A stretch of 42,389 nucleotides of DNA from Synergistaceae bacterium (lineage in GTDB: Bacteria; Synergistota; Synergistia; Synergistales; Synergistaceae), in NCBI GenBank assembly GCA_031268885.1, contig JAIRWR010000136.1, positions 1 through 42,389 on the forward strand, in the 5' to 3' direction. Each line of letters opens with the position of its first letter. The stretch's first letter is position 1. The notes beneath the pieces were generated by a model that saw nothing but the letters and a program-made list of their open reading frames with translations, ran no database searches and had not been told where the DNA came from. The translations under genes and the position numbers were made by a program. Below, one piece after another: positions 8,943 to 16,148 of the stretch.

Positions 8943-9773
8943 TCATTCGGAAGTTTCGCGCGCGTCTCCCGAAATGGGCGGCGCGGTGGGATTCAAACTG
9001 GCCCTCTGTTCATTTGCCCCGACTCTCTCAGCGATATCCCGCGAAACAACCGATAGATCCTTCGACAGAGCGGAGGACTCGCCCGCCTTTTTTATGATTA
9101 TCGACGGTTCCGCTGAGATAGAGATAATCCGCTGAGATTCGAGCGAGTCGTCCGGCGTCACAATGGTCCTCGAATCCTCTGACACGACAAGATATCTCGT
9201 ATCCGCCAATGCCGTTTCCGACGCTTTTTTCTTCATCACCACACTCTTTAACACATTGATGACGTCGGTCGCAGCGTTGGCGTCTCCACTTGTGAAAACG
9301 CCGTTGACAACGATGGTGTCATCCCCGTTCTCAAGCAGCATGATCCACTTGCCCCACGTATTGTTGCCGTCGAGGTGCAGGGCCTTAATGAACAGCGCCC
9401 TCGATCCGTTGATCAATGCCTCGCCTCTCGAATGAACTTTTATCCCCCGTCCTCCCAGCACCGAGTCCGTAAAGCCGTCGGCTACCCCTTGAAAAGGGGA
9501 TTTGATAACAGCTACTATTACATTTACGACACGCCCATTTGCGACAAATCCATCGAACTGTTTGGAGAGAGAGAAGTCTTTTGGAACAACGAAACTCGCG
9601 CCAGTTCCAGGGACCTCGACGTGTTTGGGCGTGACCTCGTTCACGATGGATTGCGTCTCGGCGCCGGAACCGGCGGAGAACGCCAACACGGCCAGTATCG
9701 CGAATTCCAGCACCAGTAAGGACTTCAGAATACCTGAAAGAAAACTATCATTGTGTCTGCGCAAGATAAACAT
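8943..9773 (-). CDS. Secreted protein of unknown function, smaller member of a paralogous pair
   Basis: Not recognised by name. The product is about 276 residues, with an N-terminal signal peptide (positive MFILRRHND, then a hydrophobic run ending AFSAGSGAET). The mature N-terminal domain aligns by eye with that of the neighbouring secreted gene: KHVEVPGT, VVPKDFSLSKQFDGF, an IKSPFQG segment, NGSRALFIKA and LLENGDDTIVV. The C-terminal 80 residues are polar, repeat-poor and probably unstructured. Start choice is uncertain: the run of G's abuts ATG 9773, while TTG 9764 (codon 4) is spaced 9 nt from it and would give an L-R opening like the sister gene. An extended -10 promoter lies at 9898-9906, about 120 bp upstream. 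Confidence 0.82.
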   Translation of the reverse strand: MFILRRHNDSFLSGILKSLLVLEFAILAVLAFSAGSGAETQSIVNEVTPKHVEVPGTGASFVVPKDFSLSKQFDGFVANGRVVNVIVAVIKSPFQGVADGFTDSVLGGRGIKVHSRGEALINGSRALFIKALHLDGNNTWGKWIMLLENGDDTIVVNGVFTSGDANAATDVINVLKSVVMKKKASETALADTRYLVVSEDSRTIVTPDDSLESQRIISISAEPSIIIKKAGESSALSKDLSVVSRDIAERVGANEQRASLNPTAPPISGDARETSE

Positions 9774-9897
9774 CCCCCTATTCTTGCTTGTATGTGGTTC
9801 TCGATATCATAATAACATAACAAGGCGCTCAAATGCCCGCCGTCGATTACAGTTTATTCAAAAACAGCACTCCAGCATAGTGACCGTCTTAGCGCGC

Positions 9898-9906
9898 ATT
9901 ATAACA
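9898..9906 (-). promoter_or_regulatory. Extended -10 promoter of the secreted pair
   Basis: On the minus strand the sequence TGTTATAAT (9906-9898) is an exact extended -10 element (TGN plus TATAAT). No good -35 was found at 16-18 nt, which is usual for extended -10 promoters. It would give a leader of roughly 115-120 nt. Confidence 0.5.
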
Positions 9907-10014
9907 CCTATCATAGTTAACGTACCCCGGCATAGCCCGGAGCTTGATCTTGTGAACCGCTCAAAGCGAAACCATGCTAAAATAATCTCAAAGAAAACGG
10001 AGAGAGGAGATACA

Positions 10015-10094
10015 GGCCGATGAAACCCTGGCGCGCTTGAGTCAGGGAGGCTGCCGAGACGGCCGGCGCATGAGGTTTCCTGAGGCAATATGCC
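10015..10094 (+). other. Intergenic segment with nested inverted repeats, possible structured RNA
   Basis: The 434-bp gap 9774-10210 between divergent genes has no convincing gene. Within it several short inverted repeats cluster: GAAACC 10022-10027 with GGTTTC 10074-10079; CCCTG 10026-10030 with CAGGG 10043-10047; GCCG 10053-10056 with CGGC 10060-10063; and GGCA 10084-10087 with TGCC 10091-10094. GGCCG 10015-10019 could instead pair with CGGCC 10060-10064, giving an alternative fold. A GAGAGAGGAG purine run precedes a six-codon ORF at 10021. No known riboswitch class was matched and there is no T-run. Confidence 0.25.
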
Positions 10095-10108
10095 GCATTA
10101 AGGATATG

Positions 10109-10137
10109 GTGACGCCTAGCGCCTTATGTGGTATAAA
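10109..10137 (+). promoter_or_regulatory. Promoter of the HD-GYP/FIST/kinase operon
   Basis: GTGACG (10109-10114), a 17-nt spacer, then TATAAA (10132-10137). The -35 matches the consensus at 4 of 6 positions and the -10 at 5 of 6. The start would be near 10144, leaving a leader of about 65 nt. Confidence 0.5.
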
Positions 10138-10210
10138 TTATCGTAAGAGATGAACGCGGCACATGATTTTTTATCAGTTCGTTCCTTTGAGGGGCGGAGG
10201 GTCCTAGTTG

Positions 10211-11224
10211 ATGAAACAGGTATTGGTTGTGGATGATAATCTGACAAATTTGAGACAGATCAACCTGCAGCTTGCCGGCGAGTACAGAGCGGTACTGGCA
10301 AAGTCGGGAACACAGGCGCTTCAGATATGCGAAAGCGAGAGACCCGATCTCATTCTTCTGGATATAGAGATGCCGGAGATGGATGGGTTTGAAACGATAG
10401 CCAGGTTCAAGGACAACGCGCACACGCGCCATATTCCGGTGATATTCCTCACAGCCAGTCACGATACAGCGACCGAGGTCAAAGCGCTGCAGTCGGGAGC
10501 GGTGGATTTTATAAGGAAACCGGTTGAGAGATGCGTGCTGTTGCACCGTATAAATTTGTACATACGCTTTTTCGAGTATCAGTCTCACCTCGAAGACACC
10601 GTAAAGGCGTTGGAAGACTGCATTGTCGCCGCGTTTTCAAGCGTCGTGGAAGGCAGAGGCGAAAACAGCGAGGGGCACGTCGCCCGCACCAGTCAGTATG
10701 TGGCGATACTGTGCGGGGAACTTCAGGCCATGAAATTATTCCCCAACGAACTCTCCGACAGCGAGGTCAGGTTGATTGTGCGCGCCGCGCCGCTTCATGA
10801 TGTCGGCAAGATAGGGATCAGCGACGTCATTCTGCTCAAGCCTGGGATGCTCAATGATGAGGAGTTTAACATCATGAAAAGGCATACCACAATAGGGGCA
10901 AATATACTAAAAGACATGCTCGAACGCGCCCCAACCCAACACTATCTGAAATACGCGATCATGACAGCCGAGTTTCATCACGAAAGATATGATGGAGAGG
11001 GTTATCCTCACGGTCTCAAAGGCGACAGCATACCCCTGTGCGCGAGGATCATGGCGGTTGCGGACGTGTATGACGCTCTTGTTGACAGACGCGTCTACAA
11101 AAAACCACTGGATCACTCAGTGGCGTGCCGGATAATACACGCCGGGAGAGGCACTCAATTTGATCCCCGCGTTGTGGATGCGTTTCAGTCGGTAAATCAC
11201 GAATTTGACGCTATCTCAAAATAA
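10211..11224 (+). CDS. HD-GYP response regulator (RpfG type, c-di-GMP phosphodiesterase)
   Basis: A two-domain protein of 337 residues. The N-terminal receiver (about 1-120) has the acidic pair DD, the phospho-acceptor Asp 51 in LLDIEMPEMDGFE, the LTAS switch Thr and the Lys of RKP. The C-terminal HD-GYP domain (about 130-335) carries every hallmark: APLHDVGKIGISD, HHERYDGEGYPHGLKGD and ARIMAVADVYDAL. It should hydrolyse c-di-GMP in a way controlled by phosphorylation. ATG 10211 is preceded by GGAGGG at 9 nt; a TTG one codon earlier is possible. It is the first gene of a group with the FIST gene (97 bp on) and a hybrid kinase, the likely phosphate donor. A 7-bp hairpin with one bulge lies just past the stop (11225-11243), without a T-run. 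Confidence 0.95.
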   Translation: MKQVLVVDDNLTNLRQINLQLAGEYRAVLAKSGTQALQICESERPDLILLDIEMPEMDGFETIARFKDNAHTRHIPVIFLTASHDTATEVKALQSGAVDFIRKPVERCVLLHRINLYIRFFEYQSHLEDTVKALEDCIVAAFSSVVEGRGENSEGHVARTSQYVAILCGELQAMKLFPNELSDSEVRLIVRAAPLHDVGKIGISDVILLKPGMLNDEEFNIMKRHTTIGANILKDMLERAPTQHYLKYAIMTAEFHHERYDGEGYPHGLKGDSIPLCARIMAVADVYDALVDRRVYKKPLDHSVACRIIHAGRGTQFDPRVVDAFQSVNHEFDAISK

Positions 11225-11321
11225 CCCGTGACACATGTCCGGGATAAAAAGGTGTTTCCGTTGCCGCGCGGCGTAAACGTGCCGTCCGCGAATTATCATC
11301 TTCTGGTGGGAGGGGTTTTGA

Positions 11322-12476
11322 ATGATCAGAACGCTGACCGGGTATTCGGACGAGATCGACGATGTTGAGCTGGCTGTCTCCGAGATTCTCGAACACCTTA
11401 ATATCAAGGAAAATCTTCTGCGGAATTCCATAGGCATTATCGCGTGCAGCCTCGACTTCATCAAGTCCGGCGTGGTTCGCGCTCTTTGCGGGGAACTGCC
11501 GTTCGACGTCGTCGGAATCAACACGTTTGGCAGCGCCACGGCTTTGGGCGGAGGGTACATGATACTCTCCGTCGTCGTCCTGACGAGCGATGACGCGTCG
11601 TTCTCCGCCGGCGTCTCAAAGAGCGTCGAGCCGAACCCGAGACAGTCCATTGAGGAGCTGTACAATGGGATCGCTGCCGGCCTGGATGACGAGCCAAAGC
11701 TGATGCTGGCTATTCTGCCCTTCCTCCCCAGGACTTCAGGGGACACGCTCACGAAGTGCCTCGACTCGATATCGGGCGGAGTTCCGATCTTTGGCTTCGT
11801 GCCGTCCGATTACACGACCAACTTTAGACTGCCGCTCGTCATCTTCAACGGGGAGACATATCAAGACTCCTGCGCCATTGTGCTGCTGTCAGGGAGTGTC
11901 AGACCGAGATTTTTCTCATCCGCCATTCCGGAGGACAAAGTTCTCAAGCGAAAGGCGATCGTGACCGAGTCGGACGGCAATTACCTGAAGAGCATCAACG
12001 GCACGCTGGCTTCCGAGTTCATAGAATCGCACGGAATAATTGAAAGGGGCAATATATGGGGCTCCAAGGTGATTCCGTTTATCATAGATTTCAACGACGG
12101 CACACCGTGCATCGTTCGTGTATTGAACATGATAACGCGAGAGGGATACCTGATTTTAGGAGGTGAAGCGCAGGAGAACTCGACGATAGGCTTTGGCATG
12201 TTTGACAGCGACGATATCATAGACACCGCGTCCTGTCTCATCGACGCTATCTCCGAGACAAGCCATGACTGTCTGCTCATAGCCTCGTGCGTAACGAGAA
12301 ATTTTATATTGGAGCTTGACAATGATGCCGAGATCGAGCTCTTCCGTTCCCGACTCGGGAACGATTCACCATTCCTCTTCTTGTACGGCGGGGGCGAGGT
12401 CTACCCGGCGATATGCGGCGACAAAAACTGTTCAAACCGCTTTCATAATCTCACCCTGGTGTGCTGCGCGCTCTAA
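11322..12476 (+). CDS. FIST N/C domain sensory protein
   Basis: A stand-alone FIST protein (384 residues, no signal peptide or membrane span). FIST domains are proposed to bind small ligands such as amino acids and usually occur as input modules of kinases, cyclases or chemoreceptors. Supporting stretches are the N-terminal SIGIIACSLDFIKSGVV, the VVGINTFGSATALGGG and PIFGFVPSDY turns of FIST_N, and in the C-terminal half ILGGEAQENSTIGFGMFDS, DCLLIASCVTRNFIL and the closing FLYGGGEVYPAICG. ATG 11322 follows GGTGGGAGGGG at about 6 nt. The kinase gene starts 6 bp after its stop, strongly suggesting co-translation and a shared pathway. Here FIST is a separate subunit instead of being fused to the kinase; binding to it is inferred. 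Confidence 0.88.
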   Translation: MIRTLTGYSDEIDDVELAVSEILEHLNIKENLLRNSIGIIACSLDFIKSGVVRALCGELPFDVVGINTFGSATALGGGYMILSVVVLTSDDASFSAGVSKSVEPNPRQSIEELYNGIAAGLDDEPKLMLAILPFLPRTSGDTLTKCLDSISGGVPIFGFVPSDYTTNFRLPLVIFNGETYQDSCAIVLLSGSVRPRFFSSAIPEDKVLKRKAIVTESDGNYLKSINGTLASEFIESHGIIERGNIWGSKVIPFIIDFNDGTPCIVRVLNMITREGYLILGGEAQENSTIGFGMFDSDDIIDTASCLIDAISETSHDCLLIASCVTRNFILELDNDAEIELFRSRLGNDSPFLFLYGGGEVYPAICGDKNCSNRFHNLTLVCCAL

Positions 12477-12482
12477 CTTGTG

Positions 12483-14927
12483 ATGGACGGCGAGATGACA
12501 TCGGACAAAAACCCGGAAACCGACGAATGCGGTAATAATATAGACGACGAGCTGAGTCGTCTTCGAAGAGAGAACAAGAAGATGTCAAGGCAGATCAGCT
12601 CCATGCGTGATCTCATACAGAGGGTCAGGATCTCAACGGCCGCCAAAAAGACACTCGGCGAGATAATCTCAGCGGAGAAGTCGGATAACGAGATATACCT
12701 CGATCTGCTTCTAAAGAACAGCCCCGATATCATCCTCATGTTCGACAGCGTTGGAAGGTTCATCTACTGCACGGACGTCTTTCTAAAGGAGGCTGGCATT
12801 GTAAATTTCGGGCTCATCAGAGGCAGGACGTTTTCAGAGGTGTTCTGGCGGTTCATAGGCGCTTCGGAAACGGCGAGGCTGGCGGCGGTATTCAGGCAGT
12901 CCGTGACAGACAAGAAAAATATTGTCCTGGAGAGCGCTATGGACTTGAGTAAGGCCGGCAATCCCAGGAGCTATACGATCAACTTCACCCCCATGCTCGG
13001 CGCCGGGAACGAAATAATAGGCTCGATGGCGCTGTTCGTGGACCTTACGGATGTGCTGCAGGCCAAACACGCCGAGGCGGCATCCCGCGCGAAGAGTTCT
13101 TTCCTGGCGAGCATGAGCCATGAGATCCGTACTCCCCTGAACGCGATAATGGGCTTCAGCGAAGTTGAGCTGAGAAAGACTCTTCCGGACGAAACGCACA
13201 GCAATATAGAGAAAATATACAACGCGGGCTCCACTCTGCTCGGCATAATCAACGACATTCTGGACATCTCCAAGATCGAATCCGGGAAATTCGAGGTCAA
13301 CCCATCGAGTTATGACTTCGCGAACATGATCAGCGATACGATAAATCAAAACCTGGTGCGCATAGGAACGAAGCGGATAGAGTTCGAACCTGTCATTGGG
13401 GATGACATCCCATCCCGGCTGTTCGGCGACGAGATAAGGGTCAAACAGATCTTGAACAACCTTCTGTCAAACGCATTCAAATACACTGAGGAAGGACATG
13501 TCAGACTTAAAGTTTCATGCCTGACATTCAGCGACAATATAAGGCTTCAGTTTGCGGTTATCGACACCGGGCGAGGCATAAAACCGGAGAACATGGAGAA
13601 GCTTTTTTCAGAGTATAAACAGTTCGACACAGCATCGAACCGCAATATCGAGGGCACCGGACTGGGGCTCTCCATCTGTAAAAACCTCGTGGAGATGATG
13701 AATGGCTCGATCAGCGCTGAGAGCGTGTACGGGAAGGGCAGCACGTTTACCGCGACGATTCGGCAGGGCATCATCGACGCGGTTCCCATCGGCCCGGAAG
13801 TGGCTCAAAACTTACGGAGTTTCAGTTTCAACAATGGACAGAGGGAGAACGGCAGAAAGATCGTCAGAAAACAGATGCCATACGCGAAGGTCCTGATAGT
13901 AGATGACGTGACGACCAACCTGGATGTCGCGCGCGCTCTTCTCTCTCCGTACGGTCTCGCCATTCACTGTGTTTCCAGCGGCAGGCAGGCGGTCAGCGTG
14001 GTTCGCGACCGCAAAGATATATACGACGCGATCTTCATGGATCACATGATGCCGGATATGGATGGAATGGAGGCCGTCAGGATTATCCGCGACGAGATTG
14101 ACACCGAGTACGCGAGGACGGTGCCGATAATCGCACTGACCGCGAACGCTTTGAAGGGAAATTCGGAGATGTTCCTTGAAAACGGGTTTCAGGGATTCCT
14201 CTCAAAGCCCATAGACATAATAAAACTGGACGTTCTGCTCAACAGATGGGTGCGCGACAGCGGCAAGGACGAACAGTACAACGGGGCGGGTGAAACCAGC
14301 TCGGAACCGGAGGATGCGGAGCTCGGCGATAATGCCCCGCTGCCGGAAGGCTGGAGAGTGGATGGGGTGAATATCGAGGAGGGTATCCGGCGCTTTGGGG
14401 GCAGGAGGGCATATATGAAAGTCGTGAGGTCGTACATAGATCATACGCCGGCTCTGCTCGATGAGATGAGAACCGTGACCGGCGAATCACTTGAGAGATA
14501 CGCCATCACCGTGCACGGAATAAAGGGGGCCACCCTGGGCCTCTGCGCGAAAAGCGTCGGCGAGATGGCGGCTGAACTGGAGTCCGCCGCGAAAAAGAGA
14601 GATTTCGAGTTTGTGGCGGCGCGAAACGAAGTTTTTTTGAATGCCGCTGAATCCCTGATCTCAGGCTTCGAAGCCCTATGCGAGAGCGGCGGCGAATCAA
14701 AGCGCGACGCGAACACACGCTCCGAGCCGGATCAGGATCTTCTCGCGGATCTACTCTGCGCGTGCATCCGCTACGACGCGACTGCCATGGAGGAGATAAT
14801 GTCGAACCTCGAAAAGCACAGGTATGAATCGGGGGAAGATCTCGTGAAGTGGCTCAGAGAACAACTGGATAACCTGGAGTACGACAGTCTGCGCGAGCGG
14901 CTGGAGAGTTCAGGGTTCTCGCGTTAA
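12483..14927 (+). CDS. Hybrid histidine kinase: PAS-HisKA-HATPase-REC-HPt
   Basis: A soluble phosphorelay kinase of 814 residues. An N-terminal coiled coil (about 22-50) and a PAS domain (70-195) precede the kinase core: H-box [19 protein letters not shown] with His 213, N-box QILNNLLSNAFKYT, and G boxes DTGRGI and GTGLGLSICKN. The receiver (468-590) has Asp 520 in FMDHMMPDMDGMEAV, with ALTAN and SKP. The C-terminal HPt domain (about 630-725) has the phosphorylatable His 678 in TVHGIKGATLGL. The final 90 residues are acidic and helical. All three phosphotransfer sites are present, so it can run a full His-Asp-His relay, most likely to the HD-GYP receiver encoded first in the operon. ATG 12483 lies 6 bp past the FIST stop; a GTG one codon earlier is possible. 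Confidence 0.95.
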   Translation: MDGEMTSDKNPETDECGNNIDDELSRLRRENKKMSRQISSMRDLIQRVRISTAAKKTLGEIISAEKSDNEIYLDLLLKNSPDIILMFDSVGRFIYCTDVFLKEAGIVNFGLIRGRTFSEVFWRFIGASETARLAAVFRQSVTDKKNIVLESAMDLSKAGNPRSYTINFTPMLGAGNEIIGSMALFVDLTDVLQAKHAEAASRAKSSFLASMSHEIRTPLNAIMGFSEVELRKTLPDETHSNIEKIYNAGSTLLGIINDILDISKIESGKFEVNPSSYDFANMISDTINQNLVRIGTKRIEFEPVIGDDIPSRLFGDEIRVKQILNNLLSNAFKYTEEGHVRLKVSCLTFSDNIRLQFAVIDTGRGIKPENMEKLFSEYKQFDTASNRNIEGTGLGLSICKNLVEMMNGSISAESVYGKGSTFTATIRQGIIDAVPIGPEVAQNLRSFSFNNGQRENGRKIVRKQMPYAKVLIVDDVTTNLDVARALLSPYGLAIHCVSSGRQAVSVVRDRKDIYDAIFMDHMMPDMDGMEAVRIIRDEIDTEYARTVPIIALTANALKGNSEMFLENGFQGFLSKPIDIIKLDVLLNRWVRDSGKDEQYNGAGETSSEPEDAELGDNAPLPEGWRVDGVNIEEGIRRFGGRRAYMKVVRSYIDHTPALLDEMRTVTGESLERYAITVHGIKGATLGLCAKSVGEMAAELESAAKKRDFEFVAARNEVFLNAAESLISGFEALCESGGESKRDANTRSEPDQDLLADLLCACIRYDATAMEEIMSNLEKHRYESGEDLVKWLREQLDNLEYDSLRERLESSGFSR

Positions 14928-14954
14928 AGGTATTAAGGGGCTAATTGACAAAAG

Positions 14955-15197
14955 TTAACGGCATTTTTCGCATAAACCCCTATCGTCAATATCTCCATAG
15001 TCCTTGCAATAATAGCAAAATGAAAGTTCGGGGCCAATATATTCGAGAATTTCGTCGTCATTTCCATCGCTAACACATTTACAGGCTTCCAACAGAACCT
15101 CTCGTGACTTTTCTCTCCCTAGAAATTCAAAGACGCCATGAGAATGAAGCGCCTCTAAAAAATCACACATATCATGAGAACCCATATGGTTTGACAT
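14955..15197 (-). CDS. Small Cys-rich hypothetical protein with zinc-ribbon-like tail
   Basis: An 80-residue protein of unknown function. It looks real because AGGAGGGG sits about 5 nt ahead of ATG 15197 and because the sequence has structure: an acidic helical body and a C-terminal knuckle FCYYCKDYGDIDDRGLCEKC, that is CxxC, 12 residues, CxxC, as in zinc ribbons or rubredoxin-like knuckles. His and Cys residues also occur near the N-terminus (HMGSHDMCDF). The gene is visibly richer in A and T than both neighbours, and its codons (AAA, GAA, ATA) differ from theirs, which may mean it was acquired. It sits between a plus-strand kinase and the minus-strand CheX-like gene. No partner can be named. 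Confidence 0.65.
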   Translation of the reverse strand: MSNHMGSHDMCDFLEALHSHGVFEFLGREKSREVLLEACKCVSDGNDDEILEYIGPELSFCYYCKDYGDIDDRGLCEKCR

Positions 15198-15236
15198 AAC
15201 ATCCCCTCCTGCCTCTCAGCTGAAAACAATAATTTG

Positions 15237-15431
15237 ATGGACATATCTAAAGAATTCCGCGTAACCGAAGAAGAACCACAATCATTATACGATATCTACA
15301 GGCTGATGGCTATACACAATTATGTGAAATTTGATAAAAAACTCAGCGTTGGTAGGATTCAGTGGTTGTTTCAGCGGAAGAGCGGCGTGTCACAGCTTTG
15401 TCATCATCGCCGTCGGTCTCATGTCGAGTAA
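15237..15431 (+). CDS. Doubtful small ORF in an AT-rich patch
   Basis: A 64-codon frame starting MDISKEFRVTEEEPQSLYDIY, divergent from the Cys-rich mini-protein. The first half is AT-rich and reads like a protein start. The second half becomes basic and irregular as it runs into the 3' flank of the CheX-like gene. There is no good ribosome binding site. It may be the broken start of a lost gene; no family is recognised. Confidence 0.2.
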   Translation: MDISKEFRVTEEEPQSLYDIYRLMAIHNYVKFDKKLSVGRIQWLFQRKSGVSQLCHHRRRSHVE

Positions 15432-15438
15432 AAAAGAG

Positions 15439-15927
15439 TTATTCATAGACCGAAAGAATGAGGTACACCCTCCCGTCGTCGACAGCAAAAGGAATGGTGA
15501 AACTTTTGACGTTCGATTTCACGGTGGGAGACAATTTTATGTTCTCGCCGGACAGAAGCTGGGGCGGCGTGATATCGAGCCCCGATATGTTAGCGGTGAT
15601 CAGGGCTCTTCCGCTTATCATGTTAGTCAGCTCTCCAAGGACGCTCATGGACATAGCGTCGTCGGGATCAGCCTTTATTATGCCGCCGGTAAAGGCCCCG
15701 ACGTACGTTTCAAAGGACTTCATGTCCGCCATCAGCGCTGCGTTGCATCGCGTCCTCCCCCCTATGATACCGATGAAGGCCGCGACCCTGCTGCCGGGAG
15801 CATTCACGCCGGGCGTGACATCAGGCTTTACAAAGCGCGCGGCGATGCCGACGCCGTCGCTCACGGAAATAAGAGCACTCATATATGAGTTTACAAGTAT
15901 TGAGGGCAAAGTTACTTTTGTGGGCAT
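15439..15927 (-). CDS. CheX/CheC-like chemotaxis phosphatase domain protein
   Basis: A 162-residue single-domain protein of the CheX-like family, which removes phosphate from CheY-type receivers. The key segment is SMSVLGELTNMISGRALI: the conserved Glu and Asn spaced E-x-x-N in this helix form the phosphatase site of CheC/CheX/FliY. Typical flanking pieces include an N-terminal helix (ILVNSYMSALISV), IGGRTRCNAALMADM and the C-terminal strand pair GRVYLILSVYE. ATG 15927 is chosen; a GTG at 15939 lies only 1 nt from AGGAG and is unlikely. The gene is far from any chemotaxis cluster in this window, but near a kinase/HD-GYP operon with receivers that it might dephosphorylate; that link is speculation. 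Confidence 0.75.
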   Translation of the reverse strand: MPTKVTLPSILVNSYMSALISVSDGVGIAARFVKPDVTPGVNAPGSRVAAFIGIIGGRTRCNAALMADMKSFETYVGAFTGGIIKADPDDAMSMSVLGELTNMISGRALITANISGLDITPPQLLSGENIKLSPTVKSNVKSFTIPFAVDDGRVYLILSVYE

Positions 15928-16148
15928 TTTATATTCCACACTCCTACGATGCTAATGTGTCTTTTCCTTGCGCTTCGCTCCATTTTGATGGACTAATGGA
16001 GGTCAATAGCGCCGGATATCGGTCAAAATCATGTTCCAAAAATTAATATCCAAAAACTCTTTGATTAGGTATATTAACACAGTCCCAGAGTTTTGAGAAT
16101 AGCGCGAAGAGACGATTGAGCTGTTCTCTTGCGCCGCTTCCGACAAGA

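Noticed and set aside
9985-10045. Resemblance to a SAM-I riboswitch (purine run, GGCCGATGAAACCCTGG).
   Set aside because: The conserved GGTGCTAA-type segment and the closing stem are missing, and the nearby gene is not in methionine metabolism.
12473-12763. Minus-strand frame at the start of the first hybrid kinase.
   Set aside because: Antisense shadow of the coiled coil and PAS region.
15331-15888. Plus-strand frame of 185 codons opposite the CheX-like gene.
   Set aside because: The minus strand carries the recognisable CheX helix; the plus frame has no features.
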